Shown: one piece after another, positions 7,867-17,778 of the stretch
Position numbering within the stretch: position 1 is the stretch's first letter
Layout of the letters: every line of letters begins with the position of its first letter
Assembly: GCF_029016285.1 (NCBI RefSeq)
Contig: NZ_CP091976.1
Span: 620,001-684,000, forward strand
DNA: 64,000 bases
Reading direction: 5' to 3'
Origin: Vibrio sp. DW001
Lineage (GTDB): Bacteria > Pseudomonadota > Gammaproteobacteria > Enterobacterales > Vibrionaceae
The notes under the pieces: generated by a model
Told to the model about the DNA's origin: nothing
The model's input: the letters and a program-made list of their open reading frames with translations, nothing else
The model's database searches: none
Position numbers and translations under genes: made by a program

Positions 7867-9081
7867 TTACCAGTGACTTTCTTTCCCTGGGCCCACTCTT
7901 GCATTATCAGGAATGGTAAACTGTGCGGCTAGTTTTCTATTAGACACGATATACCCCACCCATAGTCCTACTGTACAAAACAGTATAACCAACCCAGTTA
8001 CCGACTGAGCATTCAAAGCAAATGTTGCTACCACGCCACTGGACACACTACTCACCGCAATTTGAAAGCTATTTTGAAAGCCTGCTGCCGTAGCAGGGCT
8101 ATGTTTTGCGTTAACCAATGCTTTATTGACAACAATTGGATACAAGGCTCCGTTTACCATGGCAATAAGACAAAATGGAATCAATATTGGCCAAATAGAC
8201 GTTAAGGTCCACTGAGAGCTAACAAACAAAAGTACTACCGAAACAGAAAAGAAAATAAGCAGTGATTTAAGAACACGTTCTGTACCCAGTTTTTGAGTCC
8301 ATTTTTTACCTAAATATCCTCCGATAATAAATGCGGCCGTTTGAGGAAGAAAGCTCATGCCAATGTCGTGCGGGGTGTACCCCATCTGACTCATGATCAC
8401 TGGCATGCCAGTCAAGTAGGCGAAAAATGCCGCCGACGCAAATGCAAATATAGTGATGTTGCCCATGTATTCTTTCGACTTAACTAATAATTTAATATCC
8501 TCTAAGGTACTTGTTTTCTTTATCAGTATCTCTGATTGTGGTTGTCGTAATGTCACCGCCATGAGTATGAGTCCAAAAGCCGTCAGTGATAGAAAAATAC
8601 TTTGCCAATCAAATATTCCAAGCAACAGCACGCCCAATTGCGGTGCTAACGCAGGAGATAACGCGACAAGAGGCATGATAGTAGCAAATAGCTGCTGGCT
8701 AACCTTTTCAGGATAACGGCTGATGACCATCGCTTGCCATATAACGGCAGGCGCACAGACTCCTATTGCTTGGATGAACCGAAGTGTCAGCAGATGCCAA
8801 ACTTGAGTACTGTAGAGAAGACCAAATGAAGCGGCTGAAAAAATGAAAAGACCCGCTACTAAGGATTTGCGATAGCCATACTTTTCAGATAACACGCCCC
8901 ATCCTAGTTGGCCAATACCCATACCCGTTAAAAAAACAGTCAGTGAAAGTGCAACTTGCTGAGGACCAGTAGCAAAAAAGGTTTGCATCGAATCAAATGC
9001 AGGTAGATACATGTCGGTAGCGATAAAGCCCAACATAGAAAGTGCTGATAAATAAAAAATTTGTAATTTTGATACGCTCAT
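7867..9081 (-). CDS. punC: MFS efflux transporter of the Bcr/CflA family, PunC (YdhC)-like
   Basis: A 404-residue protein with about 12 hydrophobic segments. It has the family opening LSMLGFIATDMYLPAFDSM and the MFS loop LGWGVLSEKYGYRKSLV between helices 2 and 3. These mark the Bcr/CflA drug-resistance subgroup of inner-membrane proton antiporters. The divergent LysR gene at 9223 closely resembles E. coli PunR (YdhB), whose target is punC (ydhC), so punC is the best name. Known role in E. coli: purine nucleoside transport; here this is inferred from context. A broader drug efflux role remains possible. Confidence 0.75.
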   Translation of the reverse strand: MSVSKLQIFYLSALSMLGFIATDMYLPAFDSMQTFFATGPQQVALSLTVFLTGMGIGQLGWGVLSEKYGYRKSLVAGLFIFSAASFGLLYSTQVWHLLTLRFIQAIGVCAPAVIWQAMVISRYPEKVSQQLFATIMPLVALSPALAPQLGVLLLGIFDWQSIFLSLTAFGLILMAVTLRQPQSEILIKKTSTLEDIKLLVKSKEYMGNITIFAFASAAFFAYLTGMPVIMSQMGYTPHDIGMSFLPQTAAFIIGGYLGKKWTQKLGTERVLKSLLIFFSVSVVLLFVSSQWTLTSIWPILIPFCLIAMVNGALYPIVVNKALVNAKHSPATAAGFQNSFQIAVSSVSSGVVATFALNAQSVTGLVILFCTVGLWVGYIVSNRKLAAQFTIPDNARVGPGKESHW

Positions 9082-9222
9082 GGTGTTCTCGACTAAATAA
9101 TTTGATTACACTTATTTCTAAGTGATGTTCGTAAATAAAGAAGCGATGATGGTATACCTAAGTAAATCGCAAATTAAGCGACATTTTTAGTAGTTATGAA
9201 TCAAATTTTTTGAAGGCAATAT

Positions 9223-10137
9223 ATGTTTTCCAAATCCTCGTTAGAAACACTGGTTACGGTTGCGCGCTTAGAGAGTTTTACGGCAGCGGCAAGTTTGCTT
9301 CACAAAGTTCCGTCTGCCATTAGCTACAACATTCGTCAAATAGAACAGGAATTGGATGTTGTGCTATTTAGGCGGTTACCTAGAAAAGTAGAGCTCACAT
9401 CGGCAGGAAAAATTTTAGTTGCTGAAGCTGAACAATTATTAATGCATATGGAAGACGTTAAAACCCAAACACAAAGAGCGGCATTGGGCTGGCAATCTCG
9501 ATTAAGAGTAACGGTAGACAACGTAGTAAAATTGGATCAACTAAAACCGATGATAGAGGTGTTCTACGACACATTTACACAATCTGAATTGCAAATTAAC
9601 ATGGAGGTATTCAACGGTTCATGGGATGCCATTGCTCAAGGGCGCACAGATATCGTGATTGGAGCCACATCGTCCATCCCCGTAAATGGTGACTTTAGTG
9701 TGAAAGATATGGGGGTTGTCGAATGGGATTTTGTTTTGTCAGCCATACATCCGTTAGCTCACATAGAAAACATATCAGAGGATCAATTAGCGGACTATCC
9801 GTTCATATGCCTTGATGACACATCCATTAAATTACCCAAACGACATTTTGGAAATTATAAGGCACAGCGTCGGTTATTGTTACCCAATTGGTTTAGTGCT
9901 ATTGAATTGATTAAAAGTGGCGTCGGAGTCGGCTATCTTCCTCGCCATATTGCCGCGCCTCTAGTTAAAGAAGCAGAGCTGGTTAGAAAGCAAATCCCTC
10001 GTCCACAACAACCTAGCCAATGCTGCTTGGTTTGGAAACGAGATTCAAGCCACAAGCTGATTGAATGGATGGTCGACTATTTGGGATCCACAGAAAAACT
10101 AAATGCGGATTGGTTAAAGAGCCCTGAATCTTTATAA
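9223..10137 (+). CDS. punR: LysR-family regulator, PunR (YdhB)-like
   Basis: The N-terminal HTH carries SFTAAASLLHKVPSAISYNIRQIEQEL. Several stretches match what I recall of E. coli PunR: HKVPSAISY, VFNGSWDAI, IGATSSIPV, TSIKLPKR, and the tail DYLGSTEKLNADWLKSPE. The effector domain is a normal LysR type II binding fold. In E. coli, PunR activates punC in response to purines. GAAGG precedes the ATG at 9223, and the 140-base divergent gap would hold the binding sites, although no clear dyad was recognised there. Confidence 0.8.
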   Translation: MFSKSSLETLVTVARLESFTAAASLLHKVPSAISYNIRQIEQELDVVLFRRLPRKVELTSAGKILVAEAEQLLMHMEDVKTQTQRAALGWQSRLRVTVDNVVKLDQLKPMIEVFYDTFTQSELQINMEVFNGSWDAIAQGRTDIVIGATSSIPVNGDFSVKDMGVVEWDFVLSAIHPLAHIENISEDQLADYPFICLDDTSIKLPKRHFGNYKAQRRLLLPNWFSAIELIKSGVGVGYLPRHIAAPLVKEAELVRKQIPRPQQPSQCCLVWKRDSSHKLIEWMVDYLGSTEKLNADWLKSPESL

Positions 10138-10245
10138 GCATTAAAGTGTACGGCTTACTCTACAAAGAAAACCTTAACTAAACTGCACATGGATTATTTC
10201 GCTGACATAGAGTTCAGAAATGTATCGACGGTGAGTATCTATATA

Positions 10246-10274
10246 TTGACATGAAATGGAGTTTAATAGATATT
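10246..10274 (+). promoter_or_regulatory. Sigma-70-type promoter before the copper-efflux cluster
   Basis: TTGACA at 10246-10251, a 17-base spacer and GATATT at 10269-10274 lie about 30 bases before the start at 10304. The -35 is a consensus match and the -10 moderate. No CueR-like spacer-stretched dyad was found. Confidence 0.45.
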
Positions 10275-10303
10275 GACCGTTCAATCATTTGGACTAAGAG
10301 CTT

Positions 10304-10717
10304 GTGATGCAAAATAAAATGCGCACAATTTGGTTAACGACAATCACGCTGGTTGCTTTATTACTGTCCAGTATTGTGTCTAGTACCCCTCTTATGCCGA
10401 TTCAAATGGCCGTCGCTAATCAGGTTATCGTTCAAACTGACGTTGTCCACCAAATGGTGATGGAATCAGATACGCCAGATAGTCATTGCGCATCTTCCAT
10501 GATAAACGCAGCGGATACCGAACAATCATGTTGTGGCCCTGATAATATAACCTCAGATCATCAATGTAATGCCATTAGCTGCGTAGTAAGTTTCTCATTA
10601 ATCATCGAGTCGGTGCACAGTCATACCCAACCACACAGTTTAATCTTAATTTCAAAAGAACCTTCAAGACGTATAAGCTCAATTGCTAATGCGCTCTATA
10701 AACCCCCTATCGCTTAA
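10304..10717 (+). CDS. Cys-rich secreted protein preceding the Cus operon
   Basis: The N-terminus is hydrophobic (TIWLTTITLVALLLSSIVSS), fitting a signal peptide or membrane anchor. The remainder of this 137-residue protein is rich in Met, His and Cys, with HCASSM, EQSCCGPD, HQCNAISCVV and a HSHTQPHS patch. This suggests a periplasmic metal-handling protein. Small proteins of this kind commonly precede heavy-metal RND operons, but I cannot name a characterised family. The gap to the outer-membrane factor gene is 124 bases, so co-transcription is likely. Five Cys in a periplasmic protein could form disulfides or bind copper. Confidence 0.65.
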   Translation: MMQNKMRTIWLTTITLVALLLSSIVSSTPLMPIQMAVANQVIVQTDVVHQMVMESDTPDSHCASSMINAADTEQSCCGPDNITSDHQCNAISCVVSFSLIIESVHSHTQPHSLILISKEPSRRISSIANALYKPPIA

Positions 10718-10841
10718 TTCCTATCTGATGATTTAACGTCATCAACATCGTTTTTACACGGAATCTTTCCGTGTGATCTGTTTTATTTGCAAATATTACG
10801 CTATTGCGGCCTATTTGCGCCAGTTAACGATTGGAATATAA

Positions 10842-12182
10842 GTGAACATAAAGCCTATAGCGATAGCACTCGCATTAAGTGCAATATCAGCACCATTGTA
10901 TGCCCAAGATGGTAAGTATTACTCATTAAACGAAATTATTGAACTTGCCGTATTGCAAGATCATGGTCTCAGCCAGATTAACTCTACCGTTTTATCCCTT
11001 AAAGAAACTGGAATAGCAAGTTCCACTCTTATGGATCCAAAAATGAAAATTGGTGTCGGTGGTTTACCGATTGACAGCTTTCAATTTGATGACGATCCAA
11101 TGACCAATATTTCTATTGGATTAGCACAGCAGTTCAGCCGTGGCTCGACGTTAAACTTGTCCCAACAGCGTTTCGAGCAACAATCACAGGTGGTCGAACA
11201 ACAATTGCAGTTACGTAAATTGGATATAGCCAATAATATCACTCGTCAATGGATCGAACTTCAATATCTTGGACGTGCGAATCAATTAACAGAAGAAATG
11301 CGTGATTTGATGGGTGACATGACAACATTTATTCAGACCAACTATTCATTGGGAAAGAGCGAAGCTCAAGACCTTTTGTTTGCAGAAATGCAGGTCAGTA
11401 AATTAGATGAAAAATTACAGCAAAACCAACAAATGCAACAGCGAATTCGCACCCAACTATCAGAATGGGTTGGAATTGAGTACGTAGAAAATATTGATAT
11501 TGGACAACAACTTAGCCTTGAATGGACAAATATAAAAGCGCAACTAAACCAACTTCCGGAAAATACTACTCACTTTTATGGCTTGCTCACGCAGCACCCT
11601 AAAGTTCTGGCCGCCGACAAAAATATCTTAACAAAAGAGACTCAAGTTCGTATCGCAGAAGAGGCTTATGCCCCTCAATTTGGTGTAGAAGTGGGTTATG
11701 CCTATCGTCAATCTAATGGAATGAATGGTAAGCCAGCGTCTGATTTGGTCAGTGCTTATTTAACCATGGACATCCCCCTTTTCACGGATAAACGACAAGA
11801 TAGATCCCATGCTGCCGCCCAATATCAAGTTGGTGCAGCCAAATCTCAAAAAGACTTACTCCTTGTGCAGATGAATGCGCAAGTAAACACGCTGTTCATT
11901 GACAAAAGTAATTTAGAGCAACGAATCGAAAGATACCAGAGTGTGCTCATAAAACAGGCCCACAATCGAACGAAAGCGATAGAGCGTGGTTACGAAAATA
12001 ATACCGTGCAGTTTAATGAGCTGATCTTAGCAACAAGAGACGAACTGACGATGGCCGTTGAAGAGGCCAAATTGCTCTCAGATCTAGACAAAACAATGAA
12101 TCAATTAGCATATACCTTAAATCGATACGACCAAAATATCATCGAACTCAGTGTTGATGTGGCTTCTAGGGAAAACAAATAA
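10842..12182 (+). CDS. cusC: Outer-membrane efflux protein of the TolC family (CusC/CzcC-like)
   Basis: The GTG start at 10842 is followed by a signal peptide (cleaved after PLYA) and a 446-residue protein with long amphipathic helices typical of TolC-family trimers. It shows the usual internal duplication, with YGLLTQHPKVLAADKNI in mid-protein and repeated Gln-rich helices. It would form the outer-membrane channel of the tripartite metal exporter. Its TAA overlaps the ATG of the adaptor gene by one base (TAATG), so the two are translationally coupled. It resembles the heavy-metal rather than the drug branch mainly because of this context. Confidence 0.87.
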   Translation: MNIKPIAIALALSAISAPLYAQDGKYYSLNEIIELAVLQDHGLSQINSTVLSLKETGIASSTLMDPKMKIGVGGLPIDSFQFDDDPMTNISIGLAQQFSRGSTLNLSQQRFEQQSQVVEQQLQLRKLDIANNITRQWIELQYLGRANQLTEEMRDLMGDMTTFIQTNYSLGKSEAQDLLFAEMQVSKLDEKLQQNQQMQQRIRTQLSEWVGIEYVENIDIGQQLSLEWTNIKAQLNQLPENTTHFYGLLTQHPKVLAADKNILTKETQVRIAEEAYAPQFGVEVGYAYRQSNGMNGKPASDLVSAYLTMDIPLFTDKRQDRSHAAAQYQVGAAKSQKDLLLVQMNAQVNTLFIDKSNLEQRIERYQSVLIKQAHNRTKAIERGYENNTVQFNELILATRDELTMAVEEAKLLSDLDKTMNQLAYTLNRYDQNIIELSVDVASRENK

Positions 12183-13891
12183 TGAAAACACTACCAATAG
12201 CAACGCTAACGCTCTTGATCGGTGGCGTTCTAGGATTTACCGGTCATCAATATCTAACTTCCAACCATGATATGACGTCAGAGAACATGTCTAGAACTAC
12301 TGAAAAAGCTCCCCTATATTGGGTTGCTCCTATGGACCCTAACTATCAGCGTGATGTACCCGGTAAATCACCTATGGGAATGGACCTAATCCCTGTCTAT
12401 GACGATAACAACACGGCGGGTGGCAGTGAAAAACAAGGCACGGTAAGAATTAATCCTGCGGTTGAAAACAACTTAGGCGTTAAAACCGCTAATGTTAGTT
12501 TCAATGTATTAACCCCTGAAATTGAAACAGTAGGGTACATTAATTTTGATGAAAGTCGTTTATGGCAAACCAACATACGTGTGAGCGGCTGGGTAGAAAA
12601 GCTGAACATAGATGCAGTAGGGCAAACCGTTAATAAAGGCGATGTTCTCTTCACTATCTACTCTCCAGAACTCGTTAAGGCTCAAGAAGAATTGCTTAAC
12701 GCCTATCGCTCTGGGAGAAAAGCTCTTATCAGCGGAGCAACGGATCGTCTAACCGCTTTGGGCATAGACAAGCCTCAAGTGAAACAAATTCTCAAAGCAG
12801 GACGAGCAAGTCAAAATGTAGCCATAAAAGCACCAGAAAATGGCGTGATAGCGTCTCTGAAGGTTCGAGAAGGTGGCTATGTTTCACCTGCACAAACGAT
12901 TATTAGTGCGGGACCTCTTGATGAAGTCTGGGCTGACGTTGAGGTTTTTGAACGCCAATCTCATTGGGTAAAAATAGGAGCAGAAGCAGAAATGACATTA
13001 AGCTCCTTTCCCGGTAAAGCGTGGAATGGCACTGTCGATTTCATTTATCCAATTCTCGATCCTAAAACCAGAACACTGCGTGTCAGGTTGAAATTCTCTA
13101 ATAATAACGACGAACTCAAACCAAACATGTTTGCCAACGTTACTTTGAAGGCCCGCTCAGCAGCGCCTGTTTTGACCATACCAAGAGAATCGGTAATTCG
13201 TTCTGGGGGGATGACTCGTGTGGTTTTAGCTGAGGGCGATGGTAAATATCGCTCTGCCCGCATTCAGATAGGGCGTGAAACATCCGATCAGATAGAGGTA
13301 CTGGCTGGATTATCTGACCGCGATAAGGTTGTCACTTCTGCACAATTTATGCTTGATTCCGAATCTAGTCAGCGTGCAGACCTGTCACGAATTAACGGTT
13401 TAAAAGAGGCAAACCAGCTCCGCGTTTGGGCAGTTGGTGAGATTACCGATACCATGATCGACCACCGCATGGTAACCATTAACCACCAACCCGTTGGAGA
13501 GTGGCAATGGCCGGGAATGGTGATGAACTTCACCTTCGCTGATGGTATCAATATTGAAGGTGTGCAAAAAGGGCAAGCCATCGATTTTGAAATTCAAAAA
13601 ACCGAGGGCGGACAATACGAGATAACTGACTATAAAGTCGGAGACACTGTTATCGCTAACGACGTATGGATAGATGGCAGTATTAGCATGTTAATGGCTG
13701 ATTTTGGCATGATTACTGTAAACCATGAAGCAGTCACCGAATGGGGATGGGAAGCGGGAGAAATGAACTTTTCTGTGGATGAGGCCATCGATTTAACACC
13801 ATTTTCTGAAGGGCAGGTCATTCGGTTTCTAGTCAGTAAATCAGGTGCAGAAACACAGTTGATATTGATTGAACAGGCAGGAGACCAATAA
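12182..13891 (+). CDS. cusB: Heavy-metal efflux periplasmic adaptor CusB with N-terminal metal-binding domain and two CusF-like C-terminal domains
   Basis: Domain order: an N-terminal anchor (residues 1-25); a short heavy-metal-binding domain at 46-73 with APMDPNYQRDVPGKSPMGMD; the membrane-fusion core with the barrel-sandwich half VSGWVEKLNIDAVGQTVNKG and the matching VREGGYVSPAQTI; then two tandem CusF-like modules at about 413-485 and 495-568. The first keeps the copper-binding pattern HRMVTINHQPVGEWQWPGMVMNF in outline (His, Trp, Met, Met). The second has HEAVTEWGWEAGEMNF and is weaker. At 569 residues it is much longer than CusB alone. It links the inner-membrane pump to the TolC-like channel and delivers metal from its fused chaperone modules. 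Confidence 0.88.
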   Translation: MKTLPIATLTLLIGGVLGFTGHQYLTSNHDMTSENMSRTTEKAPLYWVAPMDPNYQRDVPGKSPMGMDLIPVYDDNNTAGGSEKQGTVRINPAVENNLGVKTANVSFNVLTPEIETVGYINFDESRLWQTNIRVSGWVEKLNIDAVGQTVNKGDVLFTIYSPELVKAQEELLNAYRSGRKALISGATDRLTALGIDKPQVKQILKAGRASQNVAIKAPENGVIASLKVREGGYVSPAQTIISAGPLDEVWADVEVFERQSHWVKIGAEAEMTLSSFPGKAWNGTVDFIYPILDPKTRTLRVRLKFSNNNDELKPNMFANVTLKARSAAPVLTIPRESVIRSGGMTRVVLAEGDGKYRSARIQIGRETSDQIEVLAGLSDRDKVVTSAQFMLDSESSQRADLSRINGLKEANQLRVWAVGEITDTMIDHRMVTINHQPVGEWQWPGMVMNFTFADGINIEGVQKGQAIDFEIQKTEGGQYEITDYKVGDTVIANDVWIDGSISMLMADFGMITVNHEAVTEWGWEAGEMNFSVDEAIDLTPFSEGQVIRFLVSKSGAETQLILIEQAGDQ

Positions 13892-16800
13892 TGATTACTG
13901 CCATTATAAGATGGTCGATCAACAACCGATTTTTGGTTTTGGTGGCCACCTTTTTCCTCGTCTTTTCCGGGCTCTACAGTGTTAAACATACACCCGTTGA
14001 TGCCCTGCCCGATTTGTCAGATGTTCAGGTGATTATAAAAACCAGTTATCCTGGACAAGCACCTCAGGTAGTAGAGGACCAAGTAACTTATCCACTGACG
14101 ACCGCTATGCTCGCCGTACCGGGAGCCGAAACAGTTCGTGGCTACTCATTTTTTGGTGATTCGTACGTTTATATCATTTTTGACGATGATACCGACATGT
14201 ATTGGGCAAGATCACGTGTATTAGAATACCTAAGTCAGGTTGCTCCAAAGCTACCTGCGAATGCAAAACCGACATTAGGTCCGGATGCCACTGGTGTCGG
14301 CTGGGTATATAGTTACGTACTGCAAGATAAAACCGGTCAACATGACCTTGCCCAATTAAGAAGTATTCAAGATTGGTTCTTAAAATATGAACTTCAAACG
14401 GTTAAGGGCGTTTCCGAAGTAGCAACGGTCGGCGGTATGGTGAAGCAGTATCAGGTTCAAATTGATCCCGCGAAACTTAGAGCCTATGACTTAACGCTAC
14501 AACAAGTGAATCAGGCTATTCAAACGGGTAATCAGGAAACCGGTGCTTCTGTCATCGAAATCGCTGAAGCAGAGCACATGGTCAGAACCACAGGCTACCT
14601 TTCTGGTATTGAAGACATCAAGTCCCTTCCGCTAAAAGTGACCAGTACAGGAACCCCGCTTCTTTTAGGTGATATTGCTGATATCAATTTGGGTCCTCAA
14701 ATGCGCAGAGGAATATCAGAACTTAATGGTGAAGGGGAAGCCGTTGGTGGCGTAATTGTCATGCGATTCGGCGAGAACGCGAGTGACGTTATTGCCAACG
14801 TGAAAGAGAAACTCACTCAACTTCAATCGAGCTTGCCTGAAGGGGTTGAAGTCGTCGCAACCTATGATCGCTCTACATTGATCAACAATGCGGTACAGAA
14901 CCTATGGGAAAAACTAGCGGAAGAGTTTTTGGTTGTTGCTGTTGTATGTGCGCTATTTTTGTTTCATATCCGCTCTTCCTTGGTCATTGCGTTAAGCCTT
15001 CCGGTGGGGATTTTATCGGCATTTGTTGTTATGCATTCACAGGGAATAAATGCCAACATTATGTCACTTGGTGGAATTGCTATCGCCATTGGCGCCATGG
15101 TAGACGGCGCTATTGTCATGATAGAAAACGTACACAAGCACATCGAACGTACACCATTAACAGACAAAAACCGTTGGCAAGTCATTGGGCGTGCAGCAGA
15201 AGAAGTGGGACCGCCACTTTTCTTCTCATTACTCATTATTACGTTTAGTTTTGTGCCTGTATTTGCGCTAGAAGGTCAAGAAGGGAAGATGTTCTCCCCT
15301 CTTGCCTTTACCAAAACGTTTGCAATGGCCGCATCTGCAGGGCTTTCAATAACTTTAGTACCTGTATTAATGGGCTATTTTGTGCGAGGTAAAATCTTAC
15401 CTGAACACAAAAATCCAGTAAACAGAACGCTTATTGCACTCTATCGTCCACTATTAAATCTTAGCCTGAAATACCCTAAATCCATGGTTATCGTTGCGTT
15501 TATCATCATGTCGTCAGCGTATATTCCATTAACCAAAATGGGCAGTGAATTCATTCCGCCACTGGATGAAGGCGACCTCATGTATATGCCAACAACCTAT
15601 CCGGGTATCTCTATCGGTAAAGCTAGAGAGCTCTTACAACAAACCAATAAATTAATTAAAACCGTTCCGGAAGTTGAAACCGCATGGGGGAAAGTTGGAC
15701 GCGCTGAAAGTGCAACCGATCCTGCACCATTAACGATGATAGAGACCGTCATCCAGTTAAAACCAAAAGAAGCGTGGCGTGAAGGCGTCACAACAGAATC
15801 ACTGCGTAAAGAGTTGGATAGTCTCATCCAATTTCCCGGCCTGACGAACGCTTGGGTAATGCCGATCAAGACTCGTATCGATATGCTGGCAACAGGCATA
15901 AAAACACCTATTGGAATAAAGATAGCCGGGCCCGATTTAAAGATTATTGAACAAATTGGGGCACAATTAGAACCATTATTAAACGGAGTTGAAGGAACCG
16001 CTTCTGTTTATGCAGAGCGTGTTGCCGGGGGGCGTTACGTGACGATAGACATCAAACGTAAGCAGGCAGCCCGATACGGGTTGAGTATTCAACAGGTTCA
16101 GCAGGTGGTATCAACCGCGATTGGAGGCATGAACGTCGGTGAAACAACGGAAGGGTTGGAACGCTACCCAATTAACGTACGATACCCACAATCTTACCGA
16201 GATTCGGTAGATAAGCTCCAAAGCCTCCCTTTAGTAACTCCAAATGGTGCTCGTATCGCCTTGGCTGATGTCGCGGACATACGATTTGAAGATGGCCCTC
16301 CAATGATAAAAACAGAAAATGCCCGTCCGAATGGCTGGGTGTTTGTTGATATTGAAGGGCGAGACTTGGGTTCTTATGTTGCTCAAGCACAAAAAGTAGT
16401 GGCTGAGCAGCTTAACCTACCTGCAGGGTATTCATTAGCATGGTCTGGACAGTATGAATATATGGAACGAGCAAAAGCCAGATTAAGCGTTGTTACTCCT
16501 ATTACGCTCACAATCATCATGCTTTTACTCTACTTAAGCTTCAGAAGAGTGGGAGAAGTGTTGATCATTATGGCAACACTTCCATTGGCAATGGTTGGAG
16601 GGCTATGGCTCATGCATTACCTCAATTACAATTTCTCAATTGCAGTTGGTGTTGGGTTTATTGCCCTGTCCGGTGTCGCGGTTGAGATAGGTGTGATCAT
16701 GTTGGTCTATCTCAATCAGGCTTGGCACCACCGTAAACTTGATCTTGCTGAACGAGACCAAATTCTCACATCAACGGACTTATTCGAATCCATCATCGAA

Positions 16801-17037
16801 GGGGCTGGATTGCGGGTACGTCCTGTAATGATGACGGTTGCAACCGTCATCATTGGCTTAATCCCTATCATGTACGGAACGGGAACTGGCTCTGAAGTAA
16901 TGCAACGCATTGCCGCTCCAATGATTGGCGGTATGGTTTCGGCAACCCTTCTCACATTGTTGGTATTACCAGCCGTATTTAAGCTCTGGAAACAACGCGA
17001 AATAAAGCGATTACCGAGATCAATCACACCATCTTAA
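13891..17037 (+). CDS. cusA: Heavy-metal RND efflux pump CusA
   Basis: At 1048 residues, with the HME-RND signature DALPDLSDVQVIIKTSYPGQ after the first helix, 12 membrane segments in two sets of six, and two large periplasmic loops. The fourth-helix motif AIGAMVDGAIVMIENVHKH holds the proton-relay aspartate. RIDMLATGIKTPIGIK and GRAESATDPAPLTMIETVI match the CusA porter region. The protein exports Cu(I)/Ag(I) from periplasm and cytosol by proton antiport. It is joined to cusB by a TAATG overlap. Copper/silver specificity is inferred from family resemblance and the fused CusF domains. Confidence 0.9.
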   Translation: MITAIIRWSINNRFLVLVATFFLVFSGLYSVKHTPVDALPDLSDVQVIIKTSYPGQAPQVVEDQVTYPLTTAMLAVPGAETVRGYSFFGDSYVYIIFDDDTDMYWARSRVLEYLSQVAPKLPANAKPTLGPDATGVGWVYSYVLQDKTGQHDLAQLRSIQDWFLKYELQTVKGVSEVATVGGMVKQYQVQIDPAKLRAYDLTLQQVNQAIQTGNQETGASVIEIAEAEHMVRTTGYLSGIEDIKSLPLKVTSTGTPLLLGDIADINLGPQMRRGISELNGEGEAVGGVIVMRFGENASDVIANVKEKLTQLQSSLPEGVEVVATYDRSTLINNAVQNLWEKLAEEFLVVAVVCALFLFHIRSSLVIALSLPVGILSAFVVMHSQGINANIMSLGGIAIAIGAMVDGAIVMIENVHKHIERTPLTDKNRWQVIGRAAEEVGPPLFFSLLIITFSFVPVFALEGQEGKMFSPLAFTKTFAMAASAGLSITLVPVLMGYFVRGKILPEHKNPVNRTLIALYRPLLNLSLKYPKSMVIVAFIIMSSAYIPLTKMGSEFIPPLDEGDLMYMPTTYPGISIGKARELLQQTNKLIKTVPEVETAWGKVGRAESATDPAPLTMIETVIQLKPKEAWREGVTTESLRKELDSLIQFPGLTNAWVMPIKTRIDMLATGIKTPIGIKIAGPDLKIIEQIGAQLEPLLNGVEGTASVYAERVAGGRYVTIDIKRKQAARYGLSIQQVQQVVSTAIGGMNVGETTEGLERYPINVRYPQSYRDSVDKLQSLPLVTPNGARIALADVADIRFEDGPPMIKTENARPNGWVFVDIEGRDLGSYVAQAQKVVAEQLNLPAGYSLAWSGQYEYMERAKARLSVVTPITLTIIMLLLYLSFRRVGEVLIIMATLPLAMVGGLWLMHYLNYNFSIAVGVGFIALSGVAVEIGVIMLVYLNQAWHHRKLDLAERDQILTSTDLFESIIEGAGLRVRPVMMTVATVIIGLIPIMYGTGTGSEVMQRIAAPMIGGMVSATLLTLLVLPAVFKLWKQREIKRLPRSITPS

Positions 17038-17107
17038 ATCTCATTTACCGAGCGCATTCTCATTGGTTGTGCTCAAAGCGAATATTATTATTATAGGAAG
17101 AATACAC

Positions 17108-17635
17108 ATGAAAAAATCACTGACTACTTTAGCTCTTATCACCATTACTGGTGCCGCAATAGCGGATTCAAATTCAGGACATAACAAGATGGATCACAGC
17201 GCAATGGGCCACTCGACAGAAATGACGATGGATCATTCTAATGGCATGGCAATGGAAGGAATGACGGATGTTGGCATGCCTGCTGTAGGTGCAAAACCGA
17301 CGAAGGTAGTACACGTTCTTTTATCTGACGATATGAAAATCCGATTCAAGAAAGAGGTAAAAATTGAGACCAATGACGTGGTTCAATTCGTGATTATGAA
17401 CACAGGAGAAATTGACCATGAGTTTTCTATCGGTAGTGCGAGTGAGCAGATTGAGCATCGTGAAATGATGAAGACCATGGGTAATCACGCACACGATAGT
17501 GGCAATGCGGTCACCGTTAAACCGGGAAAAGCAAAACAACTCTTATGGCACTTCCACGGAGAAAAAAACGTAGAGTTAGCTTGTAATATTCCGGGGCATG
17601 CTGAATCTGGAATGATAAAAAAAATGACACTCTAA
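17108..17635 (+). CDS. Periplasmic cupredoxin-domain copper protein
   Basis: I chose ATG 17108, with AGGAAG at 17095-17100 and a clean signal peptide (KKSLTTLALITITGAAIA), over the earlier in-frame GTG at 17063. A Met/His-rich stretch (HSAMGHSTEMTMDHS, MAMEGM) is followed by a cupredoxin fold with a type-1 copper pattern: His in GEIDHEFSIG, then Cys, His and Met in LACNIPGHAESGM. It probably buffers or shuttles copper in the periplasm alongside the Cus pump, 70 bases upstream. The last part of the window's copper cluster is this gene; no CusRS or CueR regulator is present. Confidence 0.85.
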   Translation: MKKSLTTLALITITGAAIADSNSGHNKMDHSAMGHSTEMTMDHSNGMAMEGMTDVGMPAVGAKPTKVVHVLLSDDMKIRFKKEVKIETNDVVQFVIMNTGEIDHEFSIGSASEQIEHREMMKTMGNHAHDSGNAVTVKPGKAKQLLWHFHGEKNVELACNIPGHAESGMIKKMTL

Positions 17636-17720
17636 ACCATGAATTATCCACGTTAACAATCGTTTAATTAATTTAGACATAAACAGTAAACATAGGCTAA
17701 TACACGGTAACGTAAGTTCT

Positions 17721-17755
17721 TATCGACGCTTTATTGACAATATAGAGCGTCGATA
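17721..17755. terminator. Hairpin after the cupredoxin gene
   Basis: TATCGACGCT (17721-17730) and AGCGTCGATA (17746-17755) form a perfect 10-bp stem between the convergent cupredoxin and hypothetical genes. Confidence 0.6.
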
Positions 17756-17778
17756 CAATCCAATAATTGAATCTATTT

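Noticed and set aside
13630..13989. 119-residue antisense frame at the cusB/cusA junction
   Set aside because: It is antisense to highly conserved efflux genes, has no plausible initiation signal, and is explained by their codon bias.
14904..15248. 114-residue frame inside cusA
   Set aside because: A shifted-frame shadow of the RND pump with a Cys/Arg-rich, non-protein-like composition.
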